Positions 7,926 to 17,460 of a DNA stretch of 64,000 nucleotides are shown here, piece after piece. The stretch comes from Paenibacillus thermotolerans (GTDB lineage: Bacteria; Bacillota; Bacilli; Paenibacillales; YIM-B00363). The stretch is taken from positions 1 to 64,000 of the forward strand of contig NZ_JAQZSG010000004.1 in assembly GCF_028745515.1 (NCBI RefSeq), read 5' to 3'. The first letter of the stretch is position 1. Each line of letters begins with the position of its first letter. A program made the position numbers and the translations under genes. The notes below the pieces were generated by a model. That model searched no databases. It was given only the letters and a program-made list of their open reading frames with translations, and had not been told where the DNA came from.

Positions 7926-9614
7926 ATGAACGTGCATTCCGTCGAGAAACGTGCGATTTGGATGGCCGTCGTTGTGACAGCCGCATATGTTTCTCCTCTG
8001 TTTTTGTTGGGGGAAGACGCTCATATCCGCGTGCATGATATTTTGGACTCCAATATAGCTTGGTACAAAGTGTTGACGCGCAGCGGGCAATGGTTCGGTC
8101 CATATCATGCGGTCATCCCGCAAATTATGAACGGGTTGAACCGCAATGCGTTCGGCACCGAATTCAGCGGCATCGTGCTGCTGCACGCGCTCTTTCCTTC
8201 GATGACGGCATACGCGTTAAGTCAGACGTTATCGCGAGCCTTTGCGTTCATCGGCATGTACATGCTCTTGAAAGATCATTTCGTTAAAGAGCCGTCTTTG
8301 TGCTATATACGAGTCGGCGTCGCGCTTTGTTTCGCTTTAACGCCGTTTTGGCCTTCCGGGATGCTGAGCACGCTCGGCCATCCGCTGGCGCTATGGGCGA
8401 TGCTGCACGTCCGAAATCGAACGGATTCATGGATTCATTGGATCACCCTATTTCTGTTGCCTTTTTACTCCAGCCTTGTGTTAGGATTTTTCTTTTTCTT
8501 GGCAGCCGTTTGCATCCTATGGATATGGGATGTTCTTTCCAAGCGGAGATGGAATTGGCGATTTTTGGCAAGCATCGTCTTTATGACTGCGATCTACTTG
8601 CTGACGGAGTATAGGCTCCTGCTATCGCTTGTCTTAACCGACGAGCCGACAAGCCGTAACGAATTTGTTTCCTCCAGGCTGGATTTGTGGCATACCGTAA
8701 GGTTGATGATCAAAAATTTCGTCCTCGGGCATAATCACGTCATGACGCTTCATACGGTCGTCATTTTGCCCGCAACGATTATTGTACTTTATTTATGTCT
8801 GGGATGTAAAAGTTGGAGAAATGACAAATTCAGCCGAATTTTTTTGTTTCTGTTCGCGCTTAATGCGCTGCTCTCCGTCTGGTACGCTTTTTGGTTCCAT
8901 GAAGCGTGGCAGCCTTTGAAAGAGCGATTCGGGCTGCTGAATACGTTTAATTTTGCGCGGTTTCATTTTTTGCGGCCGCTCGTCATTTATCTCGGCTTTG
9001 CGGTCGCTTGCATGCTGCTTTGGAGGAACGGAGGCCGTAAAGGCCGCATTCTCGCGCAAGCGGCCGTCGTCGGGCAGATCGCCGTTCTGCTTTTATATAA
9101 TGATGAGATCGTGTATCGAATAAAGGACGCGCCGAGCTTCCGGCAGTTTTATGCGGTCGAGCAATTCGCGGAAATCGATGCATATATCGGGCGGCCCAAA
9201 CAATCGTACCGTATTGCGAGCATCGGGCTGCATCCCGCCGTTTCTCAATATAACGGATTTTATACTTTGGATTCGTATAACAACTTTTATTCGCTGCAGT
9301 ACAAGCATGAGTTCAGAAAGATCATAGCGAACGAACTGGCGAAAAATAAAAAACTGCGCATCTATTTCGACACATGGGGAGGAAGATGCTACGTCTTTGT
9401 TTCCGAATTAGGCAAAAAATACGATTACCGCCGCGATTCGAAGAAACAAATTCGGAAGCTTTCGCTGAATACGGACGTTTTCAAGCGGATGGGAGGAACT
9501 TACTTGTTGTCTTCGGTTCCGATTGCAAACGCGGACGAGAACGGGCTTATATTCCGCAAATCGTTCGTTCATCCGCATTCCGCATGGAAAATTTTTCTTT
9601 ACGAGGTTAAATAG
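7926..9614 (+). CDS. multi-spanning membrane protein, DUF6044/YkoS-like
   Basis: 562 residues with about ten to twelve hydrophobic segments, starting IWMAVVVTAAYVSPLFLLGEDAHI and including a long loop with HDILDSNIAWYKVLTRSG. The tail (from ~400, YAVEQFAEIDAYIGRPKQSYRI) is soluble. The shape resembles GT-C type glycosyltransferases and the DUF6044 family, to which I assign it from memory. The ATG at 7926 has GAGGAG nine bases upstream. It is divergent from the LtaS-like gene and followed by a response regulator and a flippase, so a cell-envelope polymer role is plausible but not shown. Confidence 0.65.
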   Translation: MNVHSVEKRAIWMAVVVTAAYVSPLFLLGEDAHIRVHDILDSNIAWYKVLTRSGQWFGPYHAVIPQIMNGLNRNAFGTEFSGIVLLHALFPSMTAYALSQTLSRAFAFIGMYMLLKDHFVKEPSLCYIRVGVALCFALTPFWPSGMLSTLGHPLALWAMLHVRNRTDSWIHWITLFLLPFYSSLVLGFFFFLAAVCILWIWDVLSKRRWNWRFLASIVFMTAIYLLTEYRLLLSLVLTDEPTSRNEFVSSRLDLWHTVRLMIKNFVLGHNHVMTLHTVVILPATIIVLYLCLGCKSWRNDKFSRIFLFLFALNALLSVWYAFWFHEAWQPLKERFGLLNTFNFARFHFLRPLVIYLGFAVACMLLWRNGGRKGRILAQAAVVGQIAVLLLYNDEIVYRIKDAPSFRQFYAVEQFAEIDAYIGRPKQSYRIASIGLHPAVSQYNGFYTLDSYNNFYSLQYKHEFRKIIANELAKNKKLRIYFDTWGGRCYVFVSELGKKYDYRRDSKKQIRKLSLNTDVFKRMGGTYLLSSVPIANADENGLIFRKSFVHPHSAWKIFLYEVK

Positions 9615-9640
9615 TTCTCGTCCTTTATTTGGAACTCTGC

Positions 9641-9646
9641 TATAAT
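9641..9646 (+). promoter_or_regulatory. -10 element (TATAAT) before the response regulator
   Basis: A consensus TATAAT sits 42 bases upstream of the chosen TTG start. No good -35 is present at the standard distance. It argues for the downstream start at 9683 rather than the TTG at 9629, which would lie upstream of the transcript. Confidence 0.5.
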
Positions 9647-9682
9647 AAGCTTATTCCAATTAAATGTAAGGAACGATTGCTG

Positions 9683-10393
9683 TTGCCACTGAGAGATTCT
9701 CTTGTTCTTATTGTTGACGACGATCCGGCTGTAGTTCATCTCATTTCCGAAACGCTGAAGCTAGAAGGCATTAAAGTGGAAAAAGCCTACAACGGTTCGG
9801 AATTATTTGAAAAATTGGACCAGCTCCCGATCACGCTCATCCTTCTGGATGTCATGCTGCCCGAGATCGACGGATTGGAAATATGCCGGCAGATCAGATT
9901 GCAGTTCCAAGGCCCGATTGTGCTGCTGAGCGGCAAAGACCGGTCCGACGATAAAATAATAGGACTTGAGAACGGGGCCGACGATTATATTACGAAGCCG
10001 TTTCAAGTCAACGAGGTCGTATCCCGAATTAAGGCGCATCTGCGAAGGGAGCGGCGGGTTAAGCTGGGGCGGCTCCGCCCGGATGCCGGTCTGATGTCGT
10101 TCAATAACGGTTCTTTAACGATTCATACGAAGACGAACGAAGTGACGCTGCTAGGTTCGCGCTTGGAGCTTTCGACGAAGGAGTTTCAAATATTGTCGTT
10201 TCTGGCCGAGAATGCAGGCAAAGTAATATCGAGAGAGCAAATATACGACCGGGTGTGGGCCTCGGAAGATCCTGTGCATATTCATACGGTAACGGTCCAC
10301 ATTAAAAATTTACGTTCAAAGCTGTCCGCCGGCAGTCGGCTCATTCGAACGGTATGGGGTTCGGGATACAAATTTACAGGCAGCCTGGATTGA
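9683..10393 (+). CDS. OmpR/PhoB-family response regulator (orphan)
   Basis: 236 residues. The N-terminal receiver domain has the acidic pair in LVLIVDDDPAV, the phospho-acceptor Asp in LILLDVMLPEIDG, and the conserved Lys in DDYITKPF. The C-terminal winged helix has ELSTKEFQILSFLAENAGKV, SREQIYDRVW and VHIKNLRSKL...VWGSGYKF. The start TTG at 9683 has AAGGAA nine bases upstream. No sensor kinase gene is adjacent, so the partner must be elsewhere. The next gene encodes a MurJ-family flippase, beyond a terminator. Confidence 0.92.
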   Translation: MPLRDSLVLIVDDDPAVVHLISETLKLEGIKVEKAYNGSELFEKLDQLPITLILLDVMLPEIDGLEICRQIRLQFQGPIVLLSGKDRSDDKIIGLENGADDYITKPFQVNEVVSRIKAHLRRERRVKLGRLRPDAGLMSFNNGSLTIHTKTNEVTLLGSRLELSTKEFQILSFLAENAGKVISREQIYDRVWASEDPVHIHTVTVHIKNLRSKLSAGSRLIRTVWGSGYKFTGSLD

Positions 10394-10419
10394 ATCGGGA
10401 GCATCCGCCCCGATTTTTT
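10394..10419 (+). terminator. terminator after the response regulator
   Basis: ATCGGG pairs with CCCGAT, then a T-run. The stem is short (6 bp), starts right after the stop codon and lies just before the flippase ribosome site, so partial read-through is likely. Confidence 0.65.
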
Positions 10420-10441
10420 CTTGTGAAGGGAGTACCTCAAC

Positions 10442-11968
10442 TTGAACCGGATCATCGTGCTGCTCATGACTTGCAACGCTCTAGTCGCTGTCGCGGCGTT
10501 CTTGAAAGATGTTATTATCGCCTCGTATGCCGGAACGAGCGCTGCCGCGGACGATTTTACGTTCGCTTATTTTATTGCCGATACGATCGGAGGAAATTGG
10601 CTTTCCGCCTCGCTCGCGGTAGCGGCGGTGACCATATACGCGAAGACGGAAGCTTCCTACGGGATATCGGGGCTTCGCCGTATATGGAGGCGTTCGACGG
10701 CCGTTTTTTCGTTATTTGCGGCGATGGCGGCCGTTTGCTTGGCGCTCCTTGGCCGGATGCTGCCCGGGAACGCGCTGCTGAAAAGCTCCTTAACGCTGAT
10801 GTCGCCGATCGTATTGCTGCTGGCGATTTTTGCTACGGTGACGGCTTATTTGCAGTCAAGAAACCGGTTCGTCGTTCCCGCGGCCGCTCCTTTGCTAATG
10901 CACGGCTTCTTTATTGCGGCCGCCGCATTCGCCGCATTGTCGCAGCTCCCCGTCGAGCGGGGGCTGTTAATGATCGCAGGGAGCGTACCGGCCGGTGCGC
11001 TTGCGATGCTCCTGCTTGCGCTGCCGTATATGCGCGAACAACGCATGCGCGGCCAAACGTACGGCAATGCCGAACCGGACAAGCCGTTTCGGCAGGAACA
11101 AGTATCGCAAAGCATGAGCGAAATCTGGAAAATATTCGGGACATACTCTCTGCTTGCCATCGGCGGACAAGCGATTCTGTTGTGGGAGCGGGCTTTAGGC
11201 GCGACGCTGGGCGTCGGCACCGTATCCGCCGTGAATTACGCTTACCGCATCTCTCAAGTTCCCGTTTGGGTCGTCGCCTCCGCGGCCGCATCCATCCTTC
11301 TGCCGAAGCTGTCGGCTATGGCTGCCGGCGGACGCTTGTCCGACGCGAAACGGTTCACAGGCGGTCTGCTGCAGCTCGTTATCCTTGCCGTATTGCCGGT
11401 TACGCTGGCGATTTGGCTGCTCAGCGAGCCGATCACCGCCGTGCTGTTTTATCGCGGCCAGTTTACATGGCATTCGGTGACGCTCACGTCAAGTATTTTG
11501 AGCGGATATGCACTAAGCATCGTCGGTTACTCGCTCTCGGCAATCTTTATTCGGTGCTGGCTCGCTTTCGGGAAGGCGGTGCAGCCGGCGGCGATTGTGC
11601 TGCTCTGTACGGCTGCGACGATCGGATTGCAATGGCCGCTTGCCCAAAGCTTCGGACCGCCCGGTATCGCATACGGTTCCGCCGCCGGGGCGTCGCTGCA
11701 AGCGGCACTGCTGGCGTTGCCGCTGCTGAGAAGGCAGATCGTATCTTTGCACGCGCAAGGGATGGGCAAGGTGTTTGCGGCGGCTTTGTGCTTTACTTTG
11801 GTTATGGCGGCGGGCCGGTCGATGTGGGAAACATTTTTCATCGCGCCGGAAGAGCTTTGGAGAATCGTATTTTTATTCCTTACGTTGGCTGCGGGATTCG
11901 GTCTTTACGCGGTCATCGTGCGGAAAACCGCCTTGTCGCTTGCGAAAGGCTTGTCGCGGGAGTGGTGA
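10442..11968 (+). CDS. MurJ/MviN-family lipid flippase
   Basis: 508 residues with about fourteen membrane helices. The N-terminus (FLKDVIIASYAGTSAAADDF) and VPVWVVASAAASILLPKLSAMA match the MurJ/MviN branch of the MOP superfamily, which flips lipid-linked precursors such as lipid II. The start is TTG at 10442 after GAAGGGA. Paenibacilli often carry several MurJ-like paralogues, so this one may serve another polymer. A long overlapping frame (10354-11994) has no protein-like character and is a shadow. Confidence 0.85.
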   Translation: MNRIIVLLMTCNALVAVAAFLKDVIIASYAGTSAAADDFTFAYFIADTIGGNWLSASLAVAAVTIYAKTEASYGISGLRRIWRRSTAVFSLFAAMAAVCLALLGRMLPGNALLKSSLTLMSPIVLLLAIFATVTAYLQSRNRFVVPAAAPLLMHGFFIAAAAFAALSQLPVERGLLMIAGSVPAGALAMLLLALPYMREQRMRGQTYGNAEPDKPFRQEQVSQSMSEIWKIFGTYSLLAIGGQAILLWERALGATLGVGTVSAVNYAYRISQVPVWVVASAAASILLPKLSAMAAGGRLSDAKRFTGGLLQLVILAVLPVTLAIWLLSEPITAVLFYRGQFTWHSVTLTSSILSGYALSIVGYSLSAIFIRCWLAFGKAVQPAAIVLLCTAATIGLQWPLAQSFGPPGIAYGSAAGASLQAALLALPLLRRQIVSLHAQGMGKVFAAALCFTLVMAAGRSMWETFFIAPEELWRIVFLFLTLAAGFGLYAVIVRKTALSLAKGLSREW

Positions 11969-12041
11969 AATGCCTTCGGGCTGTGGTATGCTAATGTGGG
12001 CTTTTTGAACAAACCGGACTTTATATAGAAGGTGTTTAAGC

Positions 12042-12704
12042 ATGAAGGAGCAGGGGAACCCGCTGCAAAACGTCATCGCCGATACGGAGCGATGGGTGAA
12101 AGAGCATCTGGGACAGGACAGCAGCGGCCACGACTGGTGGCATATCCATAGAGTGAGAAATATGGCGGTCCGGCTTGCGCGCGAGACGGGCTGCAACGAG
12201 TTTGTTTGCGAAATGGCGGCGCTGCTCCATGATATTCCCGACGAGAAGCTGACGGGAGACGAGCAGGCAGGATTAAAGCTTGTAGAAGATTGGCTTTGTA
12301 CGCATGGCTTGGACGTGGACGTCATTCGGCATATCATGCTCATTATTTCCACCATGTCGTTTAAAGGCGGAGGGAAGCCCCCCGCGGCGACGCCGGAAGG
12401 AAAAGCGGTGCAGGACGCGGATCGGCTCGATGCGATCGGCGCCGTCGGCATCGCCCGGACTTTCGCCTATTCGGGATGGAAGGGACAGCTGATGTATGAT
12501 CCGGATTTGCCGCCAAGACAGACGATGACCGCAGAGCAATACCGGAATGAAAAAAGCACCGCGGTCAACCATTTCCATGAGAAGCTGCTCAAGCTCGCCG
12601 CGCTGATGAACACGCCGCAAGCGAGACGGATCGCGGAGGAACGGCATCGATACATGCTTGACTTTCTAAAGCGCTTTGAGCAAGAGTGGAACGGAGAAGC
12701 TTGA
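12042..12704 (+). CDS. HD-domain phosphohydrolase (YpgQ/YedJ-like)
   Basis: 220 residues. HD-superfamily ligands are visible: H in GHDWWHIHRV, HD in AALLHDIPDEKLTG and the later D in VQDADRLDAIGAVGIAR. The tail (FYEKLLKLAALMNTPQAR-type segment and RHRYMLDFLKRFEQEW) is typical of the YpgQ/YedJ subgroup, where B. subtilis YpgQ acts as a (d)NTP pyrophosphohydrolase. The substrate here is not proved. ATG with GGTGTTTAAGC upstream; single gene with its own terminator. Confidence 0.82.
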   Translation: MKEQGNPLQNVIADTERWVKEHLGQDSSGHDWWHIHRVRNMAVRLARETGCNEFVCEMAALLHDIPDEKLTGDEQAGLKLVEDWLCTHGLDVDVIRHIMLIISTMSFKGGGKPPAATPEGKAVQDADRLDAIGAVGIARTFAYSGWKGQLMYDPDLPPRQTMTAEQYRNEKSTAVNHFHEKLLKLAALMNTPQARRIAEERHRYMLDFLKRFEQEWNGEA

Positions 12705-12725
12705 TGCTTAGCCGGCATACGGATG

Positions 12726-12751
12726 ACGTTCGGGTAACCGGACGTTTTTTC
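12726..12751 (+). terminator. terminator after the HD hydrolase gene
   Basis: ACGTTCGG pairs with CCGGACGT (one G-U) around GTAA, followed by six T. Confidence 0.8.
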
Positions 12752-12888
12752 TTTGACGATTCAGAAAGTTCATCCTGCGGAATAAAGCAGGTTTATCCTT
12801 GAAGGTTAGTGGTTATATCTGGTTTTCATGCTGCTTTGATGTTATGGTGATTGTGGAAATACTTTGGATTAGGGGGTGCCGTGTTTCA

Positions 12889-14166
12889 ATGAAAACCGTA
12901 ATGCACGATACGGGAGCGAACGCACGCGACCGCGCCGTTCTTGTCAGCCTGATCACCGAAGGGATCGGTGAACAATCGGCGAAACATTCGCTGGAGGAGC
13001 TGGTCAGACTTGCCGAGTCGGCGGGGGTCGAGGTGGCGGGCTCGGTCGTACAGCGCAAAAGCACCGTCGATACCAAATGGTTCATCGGCAAAGGAAAAGT
13101 AGATGAGGTCAAGGAGCTCGCGGATGCGGGCGGCGCCAATACGGTCATCTTTAATCAGGAATTGTCGGGCGGTCAGGTGCGCAATCTGGAAGACGCACTG
13201 GATGCGAAAATCATCGACCGGACACAGCTCATTCTTGATATATTTGCGCAACGCGCGAAAACAAGGGAAGGCATTCTCCAGGTTGAGCTCGCCCAGCTGA
13301 ATTATTTGCTGCCCAGGCTGTCCGGCCACGGCATCAACTTGTCCCGGCTCGGCGGCGGAATCGGCACCAGAGGACCCGGTGAAACGAAGCTGGAAACGGA
13401 TCGCAGACATATCCGCAACCGGATTGCGGAGCTGCGCCGGCAGCTCGACGAAGTGATCAAGCATCGAAAGCTTCACCGGCAGCGCCGGAAAAAAACGGGC
13501 GTTACGCAGGTTGCGTTGGTCGGTTATACGAATGCGGGAAAATCGACGCTGCTCAACCGATTGACGAACGCGGACGTATATGCGGAAAATCAGTTGTTCG
13601 CAACGCTCGATCCGACTTCCCGCCATTTGGAGCTTCCTTCGGGAGGCAGCATCATTATTACGGATACGGTCGGCTTTATTCAGGATCTGCCGCATGATCT
13701 TGTCGCAGCGTTCCGCGCCACGCTGGAGGAGGTGCTGGAGGCGGATTTGATTTTGCACGTTGTGGATGCTTCGTCCCCGGTGCGGGACGAACAGATGCGC
13801 GTCGTCGACGAAGTGCTTTCCGAACTCGGAGCCGGCGCGAAGGAGCGGTTTACCGTATTTAACAAAATCGATGCGTGCGGACCGTCTGAGCTTGCGCTGC
13901 TGCCCGCCGGGAAAGACCATCTTCAAATATCCGCATTCTCGGACAGCGATCTCCACCGGTTGAAAACCGTCTTGGAGGACCGGCTGCTTGGCGATGTGAA
14001 AACATTTCGGGTTCCGGCCCATCGGGGGGATTTGATCGCGCTTGCCTATCGGATCGGCGAGGTGCTTCAATCCGAAACCGGGGAAGAGGATGTTACGCTG
14101 CAGGTACAGGTGCTTGCCAGGCAGTATGAGCAATCGGGTAAAGCGCTGGAGCCTTACGTAGAATAA
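12889..14166 (+). CDS. hflX: GTPase HflX
   Basis: 425 residues. The N-terminal HflX domain (ELVRLAESAGVEVAG, KWFIGKGKVDE, FNQELSGGQVRNLED, DRTQLILDIFAQRAKTREG) carries the glycine-rich GGGIGTRGPGETKLETDRR linker. The GTPase domain has G1 GYTNAGKST, switch TLDPTSR, G3 DTVGFI and G4 NKID. HflX binds 50S/70S ribosomes and splits stalled ribosomes. The ATG at 12889 follows AGGGGG; the in-frame ATG at 12799 adds an unlike segment. It heads the hflX-ynbB-glnR-glnA order known from B. subtilis (there ynbA-ynbB-glnR-glnA). Confidence 0.95.
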   Translation: MKTVMHDTGANARDRAVLVSLITEGIGEQSAKHSLEELVRLAESAGVEVAGSVVQRKSTVDTKWFIGKGKVDEVKELADAGGANTVIFNQELSGGQVRNLEDALDAKIIDRTQLILDIFAQRAKTREGILQVELAQLNYLLPRLSGHGINLSRLGGGIGTRGPGETKLETDRRHIRNRIAELRRQLDEVIKHRKLHRQRRKKTGVTQVALVGYTNAGKSTLLNRLTNADVYAENQLFATLDPTSRHLELPSGGSIIITDTVGFIQDLPHDLVAAFRATLEEVLEADLILHVVDASSPVRDEQMRVVDEVLSELGAGAKERFTVFNKIDACGPSELALLPAGKDHLQISAFSDSDLHRLKTVLEDRLLGDVKTFRVPAHRGDLIALAYRIGEVLQSETGEEDVTLQVQVLARQYEQSGKALEPYVE

Positions 14167-14206
14167 AAGTTATGTTTTACAGATAAGCTTACGGGAGAGA
14201 CAGCAT

Positions 14207-15460
14207 GTGATTGAAATGAATGAAAGATTGAAAACCGCGGTAGAAGCCGTAGAAGAGAGAATTTCCCCGCGATTGCGGAACATCGATGCGATGATTGATA
14301 TCAATCAATGGAAAGTGATTCGCGCGTTCCAGAAAAACCGAGTCAGCGACTTCCACTTCGCCGGATCGACCGGCTACGGCTACAACGACGTCGGGAGGGA
14401 GGCGCTGGACGCTGTATATGCGGAAGCGTTCGGTGCGGAGGCGGGGCTTGTCCGGCCGCACTTCGCCTCGGGGACGCATACGATTGCAACGGCGTTATTC
14501 GCCTTGCTTCGCCCCGGCGACGAGCTGCTTTTTCTGACCGGATCGCCTTATGACACGCTGCACAAGGTGATCGGCGAGGAGGGAGACGGAACGGGCAGCT
14601 TGGCCGATTGGGGCATAACGAGCAAATTCGTCCCGCTGCTTCCGGACGGAAGGGTGGATTATGCGGCGGCGAAAGCGATGTGGAGCCCTAAGGTTAAGGT
14701 GGTCGCCATTCAGCGCTCTCGGGGTTACGAATGGAGAGCCTCCTTCTCGGTGGAAGACATCGGCCGAATGGTGAAAACCGTTAAAGAGTGGGATCCGAAC
14801 GTGCTTGTGTTCGTCGATAATTGCTACGGGGAATTTACGGAGGAAAGGGAGCCCGTCGCAGTCGGCGTCGATCTGATGGCCGGCTCCCTGATCAAAAACC
14901 CCGGAGGCGGCATTGCGCCGACCGGAGGGTATATCGTCGGCCGAGAAAGCCTCGTTAAGCTGGCCGCCTATCGGCTGACCGCTCCCGGCATCGGATCCGA
15001 CGTCGGTTCGATGCTTGGCGCTGTGCGCGCCATGTTTCAGGGCTTTTTCCTTTCCCCGCACACGGTCGGACAAGCGTTGAAGGGGGCGGTGTTCGCCGCC
15101 GCGCTCTTCGAGCAGCTCGGCATGATTACGCATCCCCTGTGGAACGATGAGCGCTCGGACATTATTCAGGCGGTCCGCTTTCATAATGCCGAGCAATTAA
15201 TATCGTTCGTTCAAAGCATCCAAAAAGCTTCCGCCGTCGACGCCCATGTCGTCCCCGAGCCTTGGGCGATGCCGGGCTACGAGCATCCGGTCATCATGGC
15301 TGCGGGAACGTTCATTCAAGGCGGCAGCTTGGAGCTGTCCGCGGATGCGCCGATTCGGGAGCCGTATACCGCATATATGCAAGGGGGTCTGACGTATTCG
15401 CACGTTAAGCTCGGCGTCATCGCATCTCTGCAAACGATGATCAATGAACAATTATTGTGA
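14207..15460 (+). CDS. YnbB-like PLP-dependent methionine gamma-lyase-family protein
   Basis: 417 residues, Cys/Met-metabolism PLP fold (the 'aluminium resistance protein' family). Visible are HFAGSTGYGYNDVGREALD, RPHFASGTHTIATALFALL, LTGSPYDTLHKVIG, FVDNCYGEF with the cofactor-binding Asp, and GSLIKNPGGGIAPTGGYI with the Schiff-base Lys. The reaction in vivo is unknown; family members resemble cystathionine/methionine lyases. The start is GTG at 14207 after GGGAGAG; ATG at 14216 is an alternative. Its stop codon is close to the GlnR operator of the next operon. Confidence 0.88.
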   Translation: MIEMNERLKTAVEAVEERISPRLRNIDAMIDINQWKVIRAFQKNRVSDFHFAGSTGYGYNDVGREALDAVYAEAFGAEAGLVRPHFASGTHTIATALFALLRPGDELLFLTGSPYDTLHKVIGEEGDGTGSLADWGITSKFVPLLPDGRVDYAAAKAMWSPKVKVVAIQRSRGYEWRASFSVEDIGRMVKTVKEWDPNVLVFVDNCYGEFTEEREPVAVGVDLMAGSLIKNPGGGIAPTGGYIVGRESLVKLAAYRLTAPGIGSDVGSMLGAVRAMFQGFFLSPHTVGQALKGAVFAAALFEQLGMITHPLWNDERSDIIQAVRFHNAEQLISFVQSIQKASAVDAHVVPEPWAMPGYEHPVIMAAGTFIQGGSLELSADAPIREPYTAYMQGGLTYSHVKLGVIASLQTMINEQLL

Positions 15461-15472
15461 CGAAATCTTACA
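15456..15472 (+). promoter_or_regulatory. GlnR/TnrA operator upstream of glnR
   Basis: TGTGACGAAATCTTACA fits the published TGTNAN7TNACA consensus exactly. It overlaps the end of the ynbB-like gene and lies just upstream of the glnR promoter, as expected for GlnR autorepression of glnRA under nitrogen excess. Confidence 0.88.
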
Positions 15473-15476
15473 TCCT

Positions 15477-15506
15477 TTGACACTTATAGGGTAGATCCGT
15501 TACAAT
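15477..15506 (+). promoter_or_regulatory. sigma-A promoter of glnRA
   Basis: TTGACA, 18-base spacer, TACAAT. It lies between the GlnR box and the glnR start at 15545 and is probably repressed by GlnR. Confidence 0.8.
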
Positions 15507-15544
15507 AGATTCAGCACTCATTATGATTGAAAGGTTGATGAAGG

Positions 15545-15964
15545 ATGGGTGATGAAATTCGCCGCAATATGGCGTTGTTTCCGATCGGAATCGTAATGAA
15601 GCTGACGGATTTGACCGCTCGTCAAATTCGCTATTATGAACAGCATGAGCTGATTGTGCCTGCCCGTACTTCCGGCAATCAGCGCTTGTTCTCGTTCAAC
15701 GATGTGGAAAGATTGCTGGAAATCAAATCGCTTATTGAGAAGGGCGTAAATATTGCCGGCATCAAGCAGGTATTGTCGCCGATGTCCAAGGACTCCGCGG
15801 AAGCGACCGTCATCAACGAACAGACGGAAGTGAAACGGCGCGAAATGGACGACAAGCAAATTCACCGGATATTGAAGCAGCAGCTCATTGCAGGCGGACG
15901 CCGCGGCCAGGTATCGCTCATTCAAGGCGAGCTGTCGCGCTTCTTAAGAGATCAGAAAGTATAA
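15545..15964 (+). CDS. glnR: nitrogen repressor GlnR (MerR family)
   Basis: 139 residues. The N-terminal winged helix has MKLTDLTARQIRYYEQHELI and RLFSFNDVERLLEIKSLIEKG, typical of GlnR/TnrA. The C-terminal tail (VSLIQGELSRFLRDQKV) matches the GlnR autoinhibitory and glutamine-synthetase-contacting region. GlnR represses glnRA when feedback-inhibited glutamine synthetase stabilises its DNA binding. GTTGATGAAGGATG supplies the ribosome site. The gene order with glnA and the upstream operator support the assignment over TnrA. Confidence 0.95.
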   Translation: MGDEIRRNMALFPIGIVMKLTDLTARQIRYYEQHELIVPARTSGNQRLFSFNDVERLLEIKSLIEKGVNIAGIKQVLSPMSKDSAEATVINEQTEVKRREMDDKQIHRILKQQLIAGGRRGQVSLIQGELSRFLRDQKV

Positions 15965-16036
15965 ATCTCGCTATATTTCTAAATCGCTTACTTGACCAAT
16001 AGCAGCAAATCATTGTCGCGATAGGAGAGATGGGTT

Positions 16037-17365
16037 TTGGGTTACACAAGAGAAGATATAACAAGAATCGCCAAAGAACAGAACGTGCGCTTTATCCGTT
16101 TGCAATTTACGGACTTATTAGGTTCCATTAAAAATGTGGAAATACCGATCAGCCAGCTGGAGAAGGCGCTCGACAACAAGATGATGTTTGACGGCTCTTC
16201 CATCGAAGGTTATGTTCGGATCGAAGAATCTGACATGTATTTGTATCCCGATCTGGACACTTGGGTCGTATTCCCATGGGTTCATCAAGACCGCGTCGCC
16301 CGATTGATTTGCGATGTGTATATGCCGGACGGCACTCAATTCGCCGGCGACCCCCGCGGCATTCTGAAGCGGGTGCTGCGTGAAGCGGAGGAGATGGGCT
16401 ATACTTCGATGAACGTAGGTCCGGAGCCGGAATTTTTCTTGTTCAAAACGGACGAGAAGGGCAACCCGACGCTTGAAACGAACGATCAGGGCGGTTATTT
16501 CGATTTGGCGCCGACCGACCTTGGCGAAAACTGCCGCCGAGAAATCGTGCTGACGCTCGAGGAGATGGGCTTTGAAATCGAAGCGTCGCATCATGAGGTC
16601 GCCCCCGGACAGCACGAAATCGACTTCAAATACGCGGACGCCGTCAAAGCTGCGGACCAAATTCAGACGTTCAAGCTCGTCGTCAAGACGATCGCACGCC
16701 AGCACGGTTTGCACGCCACATTCATGCCGAAGCCGCTGTTCGGCCTTAGCGGTTCCGGGATGCACGCGCATCAATCGCTGTTCACGGGCAATACGAACGC
16801 TTTTTATGACGAGAACGACCGCCTCGGTCTCAGCGAGACGGCTTACCATTACATGGCGGGCATTCTCCAGCATGCGCGTTCCTTCACGGCGATTACGAAC
16901 CCGACCATCAATTCCTACAAGCGTTTGGTCCCGGGATACGAAGCGCCTGTGTACGTGGCATGGTCTGCGAGCAACCGCAGCCCGATGATCCGCATTCCGG
17001 CGTCGCGCGGCTTGAGCACCCGGGTCGAGGTTCGCAACCCGGATCCTTCCGCCAACCCGTATTTGGCGCTGGCGGTTATGCTGAAGGCCGGATTGGACGG
17101 CATTAAGAACAAGACCGAATTGCCGGCACCGGTGGACCGCAACATTTACATCATGACGGACGAAGAAAGGGAAGAAGCGGGAATTCCCAGCTTGCCTTCC
17201 GATTTGCGCGAAGCGATCAACGAGCTGCTCGGCGACAAAGTGATTTGCGACGCGCTTGGCGATCACGCGCTCGCTCACTTCATCGAACTGAAAGAAATCG
17301 AATGGGAAATGTACCGTACCCAGATTCACCAATGGGAGCGGGATCAATATTTGACGCTGTACTAA
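16037..17365 (+). CDS. glnA: glutamine synthetase type I (GlnA)
   Basis: 442 residues, the usual length of the Bacillota GSI-alpha type. It makes glutamine from glutamate, ammonia and ATP. Motifs: [29 protein letters not shown] (metal-binding Glu), [45 protein letters not shown] with the Arg of the feedback-sensitive GSI-alpha loop region, and NRSPMIRIP. The start is TTG at 16037 after AGGAGAG; an ATG at 16030 is out of frame. Second gene of glnRA, so GlnR-controlled, and its product controls GlnR. Confidence 0.97.
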   Translation: MGYTREDITRIAKEQNVRFIRLQFTDLLGSIKNVEIPISQLEKALDNKMMFDGSSIEGYVRIEESDMYLYPDLDTWVVFPWVHQDRVARLICDVYMPDGTQFAGDPRGILKRVLREAEEMGYTSMNVGPEPEFFLFKTDEKGNPTLETNDQGGYFDLAPTDLGENCRREIVLTLEEMGFEIEASHHEVAPGQHEIDFKYADAVKAADQIQTFKLVVKTIARQHGLHATFMPKPLFGLSGSGMHAHQSLFTGNTNAFYDENDRLGLSETAYHYMAGILQHARSFTAITNPTINSYKRLVPGYEAPVYVAWSASNRSPMIRIPASRGLSTRVEVRNPDPSANPYLALAVMLKAGLDGIKNKTELPAPVDRNIYIMTDEEREEAGIPSLPSDLREAINELLGDKVICDALGDHALAHFIELKEIEWEMYRTQIHQWERDQYLTLY

Positions 17366-17384
17366 TTCGCATACGGAGTGCAAC

Positions 17385-17436
17385 AAAGAAAGCCGTCTTG
17401 CAGCAGATTCGATCTGCGGAGGCGGCTTTCTTTGTT
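17385..17436. terminator. bidirectional terminator between glnA and lexA
   Basis: AAAGAAAGCCG pairs with CGGCTTTCTTT, with inner CAGAT/ATCTG pairing. Convergent genes flank it. Confidence 0.85.
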
Positions 17437-17460
17437 CGATGATTTGATGCGGGATGCGGG

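Noticed and set aside
10354-11994. Long plus-strand frame overlapping the MurJ-family gene
   Set aside because: It is a shadow of the flippase gene: arginine-rich with no membrane helices or domains, while the 10442 frame is clearly MurJ-like.
12886-14133. 415-codon frame antisense to hflX
   Set aside because: Shadow frame caused by codon bias; HflX motifs are all on the plus strand.
16118-17386. 422-codon frame on the minus strand of glnA
   Set aside because: Antisense shadow of a highly conserved gene with biased codons; no ribosome site or protein features.
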